In this document: positions 43,873 to 46,784 of the stretch, piece after piece
Layout of the letters: the number at the start of each line of letters is the position of its first letter
Position numbering within the stretch: position 1 is the first letter of the stretch
Source: Bacteroidales bacterium
GTDB lineage: Bacteria > Bacteroidota > Bacteroidia > Bacteroidales > Muribaculaceae
Direction of reading: 5' to 3'
Length of the DNA stretch: 46,784 bases
NCBI GenBank assembly: GCA_030531495.1
Contig: JAUNNJ010000009.1
Location: 1 to 46,784, forward strand
Position numbers and translations under genes: made by a program
The notes under the pieces: model-generated
Seen by the model: the letters and a program-made list of their open reading frames with translations, nothing else
Database searches by the model: none
What the model was told of the DNA's origin: nothing

Positions 43873-45702
43873 ATGGAAAAATATTCAGAGGAAACGATAA
43901 TAGAAAAAGCAAGCCGCAACACTGAAGGCTGGTATATGCGATTGCTCCGATGGCGTGAGCAGCACTTGCCGGAGAGATCGTTTGTGGTGATTCTGGCCAT
44001 TATCATAGGTGTGGCATCGGGGCTTGCTGCGGTGTTGCTGAAATTCTTGATTGGCACGATTTCTGATTTGGTGAACAGTGTTGCCGATGCTTCGCAAGCC
44101 AATTTCTATTACCTTGTTTTCCCAATTTTAGGTATATTCCTTACGGGGATTTATGTGCGTTATGTGGTGCGCGACAACATCTCCCATGGTGTGACGCGTG
44201 TGCTTTACGCCATTGCACAAAAGAAAAGCCGCTTGAAATTCTACAATATGTATGCTTCATTGGCATCGTCGTCGGTGACTATCGGTTGCGGTGGTTCGGT
44301 CGGAGCCGAAGGCCCTATTGTTTTCACGGGCGCAGCCATAGGCTCAAATCTCGGTCAGGCTTTCCGTTTGTCGCCGCATATGCTTATGATGCTTGTGGGC
44401 TGCGGTGCAGCGGCTGGTATTGCCGGCATCTTCAAGGCTCCGATTGCCGGTGTGCTGTTCACTGTGGAAGTGCTGATGCTCGACCTCACTGCTGGCTCTG
44501 TGATGCCGTTGATGATGGCTTCGGTGGCTGGCGCTACTGTGGCGTATGTGTTCACTGGCTATAATGTGGAATTCTTCTTTACGCAGAGTGAGATGTTTTA
44601 TGCATCGCGCATTCCTTATGTGGTGCTGCTTGGCGTGTTCTGCGGTTTGATTTCGGTTTACTTCACCAAGATGATTGAAGTGATGGAGCGCATGTTCGGC
44701 CGCATTTCGCATCCTCGCTACCGTTTCTTGTTAGGCTCCATTTTGCTGAGTGTGCTCATCTTCGTGTTCCCGCCGCTGTTTGGTGAAGGTTATGAATCCA
44801 TCAATTCGCTGCTCAATGGTGATGTGGAGAACATCTTCAACAACAGCCTTTTCTACGATATGCGTAGCAATGTTGGGGCCACCATCTTGCTCGTGGGAGC
44901 ACTTTGCTTGATGAAAGTGTTTGCTACCAGTGCCACCAATGGCGGTGGCGGTGTGGGCGGTACGTTTGCGCCTTCGCTGTATGTGGGATGTATGGCTGGC
45001 TTCTTCTTCGCTTACACCATCAACTCGATGGGTGTTGTCGACCCCTCTATGCCGCTGTCGACAAAGAATTTTGCCCTCGTGGGCATGGCTGGCGTGATGG
45101 CTGGCGTAATGCACGCTCCGCTCATGGCCATCTTCCTTACTGCGGAGATGACAGGTGGCTACGCCCTGTTTTTGCCACTGCTGATTGTGGCTGCCATTTC
45201 CTATGGTACTTCGCGCCTGTTCTCCAACTACAGCATCTACACCAAGCGTCTGGCGCTGCAAGGCGAATTGCTTACCCACCAAAAAGACAAGACTGTGCTC
45301 ACGCTCTTGAAGATGGATAGCGTGATAGAGACCGATTTCATTCCGGTTCATCCAGAGATGAGTCTGAAGGAAATGGTGGATGTGATTTCGCAGAGTCGTC
45401 GCAATCTTTTCCCTGTGACCGATGAAAATGGGCAGATGCTCGGCATCGTGTTGCTCGACGATATTCGTAACATCATGTTCCGCCCCGACTTGTATCGTCG
45501 CATGCATGTGAAGCGATTCATGTCGATGCCACCGGCAAAGGTGGAAGTGGGAACACCGATGGACAAAGTGATGAAAATGTTCGACAACACTGGCGCATGG
45601 AATCTCCCCGTGGTGGAGAATGGTCGCTATGTGGGATTCGTGTCAAAATCAAAGATATTCAACTCCTATCGTCAGGTGCTCAAGCACTACAGTTATGATT
45701 AA
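43873..45702 (+). CDS. ClC-family chloride channel/transporter with two CBS domains
   Basis: A 609-residue inner-membrane protein. The ATG directly follows the stop of the sugar transferase. The ClC core spans about residues 30-455: GCGGSVGAEGPIV carries the gating glutamate (Glu146, equivalent to E. coli ClC Glu148), FTVEVL keeps the internal proton-pathway glutamate, and GGGGVGGTFAPSLYVG is the third signature. The first ion-site motif is ISHGVTR instead of GSGIP, and GAEGP replaces GREGP. Two C-terminal CBS domains (about 475-535 and 545-605) probably bind adenine nucleotides. Whether it is a channel or a proton-coupled exchanger cannot be told with certainty; the glutamates favour exchange. 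Confidence 0.93.
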   Translation: MEKYSEETIIEKASRNTEGWYMRLLRWREQHLPERSFVVILAIIIGVASGLAAVLLKFLIGTISDLVNSVADASQANFYYLVFPILGIFLTGIYVRYVVRDNISHGVTRVLYAIAQKKSRLKFYNMYASLASSSVTIGCGGSVGAEGPIVFTGAAIGSNLGQAFRLSPHMLMMLVGCGAAAGIAGIFKAPIAGVLFTVEVLMLDLTAGSVMPLMMASVAGATVAYVFTGYNVEFFFTQSEMFYASRIPYVVLLGVFCGLISVYFTKMIEVMERMFGRISHPRYRFLLGSILLSVLIFVFPPLFGEGYESINSLLNGDVENIFNNSLFYDMRSNVGATILLVGALCLMKVFATSATNGGGGVGGTFAPSLYVGCMAGFFFAYTINSMGVVDPSMPLSTKNFALVGMAGVMAGVMHAPLMAIFLTAEMTGGYALFLPLLIVAAISYGTSRLFSNYSIYTKRLALQGELLTHQKDKTVLTLLKMDSVIETDFIPVHPEMSLKEMVDVISQSRRNLFPVTDENGQMLGIVLLDDIRNIMFRPDLYRRMHVKRFMSMPPAKVEVGTPMDKVMKMFDNTGAWNLPVVENGRYVGFVSKSKIFNSYRQVLKHYSYD

Positions 45703-45740
45703 TGTGGGCACGATAGGTGATAACGCAAATTTTGCTTAAG

Positions 45741-46709
45741 ATGGAAAAGAAAGATTTAAAGATAGTGTTTTTCGGCACTCCCGACTTTGCTGTGGAGAGC
45801 CTCAAGCGCCTTGTGGAAGGCGGATATAATGTGGTGGGCGTTGTCACTATGCCCGACAAGCCAGCCGGTCGTGGCCACCACTTGCTGCAGAGCGATGTGA
45901 AGAAATATGCAGTGGAGCAGGGTTTGCATTTGATGCAGCCTGTGAAGCTGAAAGATGAAGCTTTCGTGAGCGAACTCCGTGGATTGGAGGCCGATTTGTT
46001 TATCGTGATTGCTTTCCGTATGCTCCCCGAGGTGGTGTGGACAATGCCTCCAATGGGCACCTTCAATCTCCACGCTTCGCTGTTGCCTAAATATCGTGGC
46101 GCTGCGCCTATCAACTGGGCAGTGATGAACGGCGACACAGTGACTGGTGTGACCACATTCTTCCTCAAGCACGAGATTGACACTGGTGATGTGATTCAGC
46201 AGAAGTCGCTCCCGATTGGCCGCCACGACAATGTGGAGACCATTCACGACGGCTTGATGATGATGGGCGCAGGTATGGTGATTGAAACCGTTGATGCCAT
46301 CATTGCTGGCACGGTGAAGCCCATTCCGCAAGACGAAATGCTCACTGCCGGTGAGGAGCCAACTCCTGCGCCGAAAATCTTCAAGGACACTTGCCGCATC
46401 GACTGGAACTGGCCTGCAGAGAAGGTCTACAACCACGTGCGCGGCCTTTCGCCTTATCCTGCAGCGTGGACTGAGATTGTGGATGCTGCCGGGGTGGCGC
46501 ACTCCACCAAGGTGTTTGCCACTGCTGAACCGGAGTCGGCCGTGGAGGGGCTTGTGCCAGGCACCATCACCACCGATGGCAAGCGCCTTTGGGTGGCTTG
46601 TGGCGATGCCAAGATTGAGATTTTGTCGCTGCAGGTGGCTGGCAAGCGCCGAATGCCTACTGCCGATTTCCTCCGCGGCTTCACCATTGAAGGCTGCAAA
46701 ATGAGTTGA
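45741..46709 (+). CDS. fmt: Methionyl-tRNA formyltransferase
   Basis: A 322-residue cytoplasmic enzyme that formylates initiator Met-tRNA with 10-formyltetrahydrofolate. The ATG at 45741 is chosen over an in-frame GTG at 45717 because family proteins start at this point (KIVFFGTPDFAV). Catalytic residues Asn109, His111 and Asp147 are in place (FNLHASLLPKYRGAAPIN and EIDTGDVI), each three positions later than in E. coli. The C-terminal tRNA-binding domain (about 210-320, VYNHVRGLSPYPAAW) is complete. It is the last gene of the cluster, 38 bases after the ClC gene. Confidence 0.97.
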   Translation: MEKKDLKIVFFGTPDFAVESLKRLVEGGYNVVGVVTMPDKPAGRGHHLLQSDVKKYAVEQGLHLMQPVKLKDEAFVSELRGLEADLFIVIAFRMLPEVVWTMPPMGTFNLHASLLPKYRGAAPINWAVMNGDTVTGVTTFFLKHEIDTGDVIQQKSLPIGRHDNVETIHDGLMMMGAGMVIETVDAIIAGTVKPIPQDEMLTAGEEPTPAPKIFKDTCRIDWNWPAEKVYNHVRGLSPYPAAWTEIVDAAGVAHSTKVFATAEPESAVEGLVPGTITTDGKRLWVACGDAKIEILSLQVAGKRRMPTADFLRGFTIEGCKMS

Positions 46710-46730
46710 CCAAATTGACAGCAAAAAATA

Positions 46731-46766
46731 AACTCAGCCTCATCCGTAAAAGGGTGGGGCTGAGTT
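46731..46766 (+). terminator. Rho-independent terminator after fmt
   Basis: A 15-bp stem with three G-T pairs (AACTCAGCC arm against GGCTGAGTT) closes on a six-base loop and is followed by GTTTATTTA. It starts 22 bases after the fmt stop and ends the tsaC-fmt unit. Confidence 0.88.
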
Positions 46767-46784
46767 GTTTATTTAGCGAATTGT

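Noticed and set aside
44731..45507. Long open frame (258 codons) antisense to the ClC gene, and similar antisense frames over fmt and xylA
   Set aside because: They are mirrors of real genes caused by codon bias: rich in His, Thr and Ser, without family motifs, and fully covered by strongly supported genes.
43873..46709. Slightly higher G+C of the ClC-fmt region as sign of gene transfer
   Set aside because: The difference is modest and by eye only; these are conserved housekeeping genes with normal context.

Overview
The window is from a member of the Bacteroidales (Bacteroidota). The evidence is a SusC/SusD pair, a hybrid two-component regulator, promoters of the TAnnTTTG type, and a C-terminal domain of the type IX secretion kind. 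A Prevotella-like or related gut or oral lineage fits (xylose genes beside a glycan locus, T9SS tail), but the genus cannot be fixed from sequence alone.

Layout. About 39 kb (positions 111-39278) is one large carbohydrate-utilisation region in two divergent arms. The minus-strand arm (12129 down to 169) starts with a hybrid two-component regulator. It continues with a GH43 enzyme of the exo-beta-1,3-galactanase type, a secreted seven-bladed FG-GAP propeller, a GH2 enzyme with a discoidin insert, and a sialate-O-acetylesterase-type esterase. It ends in a hairpin terminator. The plus-strand arm starts with a GH2 beta-galactosidase-like enzyme and a GH92 alpha-mannosidase. A well-formed promoter at 16902-16930, flanked by a perfect 10-bp inverted repeat, then leads a long transcription unit: clan GH-D alpha-galactosidase-like enzyme, IPT/NHL lipoprotein, SusC, SusD, DUF1735/DUF4361-type lipoprotein, a variant GH92, two tandem GH30 enzymes, a GH3 beta-xylosidase/glucosidase with a PA14 insert, a small DUF1573 protein, xylB, xylA and a xylose/proton symporter. 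A strong terminator follows at 39237-39278.

How it works together (inference). SusC/SusD and two surface lipoproteins would bind and import oligosaccharides. The exo-enzymes would remove alpha-mannosyl, alpha- and beta-galactosyl, beta-glucosyl/xylosyl and acetyl groups. XylT, XylA and XylB would take up released xylose and convert it to xylulose 5-phosphate. The enzyme mix points to a branched, acetylated heteroglycan carrying galactose, mannose and xylose (arabinogalactan-protein, plant N-glycoprotein or fungal heteromannan are candidates), not to plain xylan. No endo-acting enzyme is evident.

The remaining 7.5 kb is ordinary chromosome: a umuDC-type SOS mutagenesis pair, a convergent secreted FMN-binding protein, and a compact cluster of tsaC/sua5-like threonylcarbamoyl-AMP synthase, an undecaprenyl-phosphate sugar transferase, a ClC channel with CBS domains, and fmt, closed by a terminator.

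No rRNA, tRNA, CRISPR array, insertion sequence or phage gene was seen.
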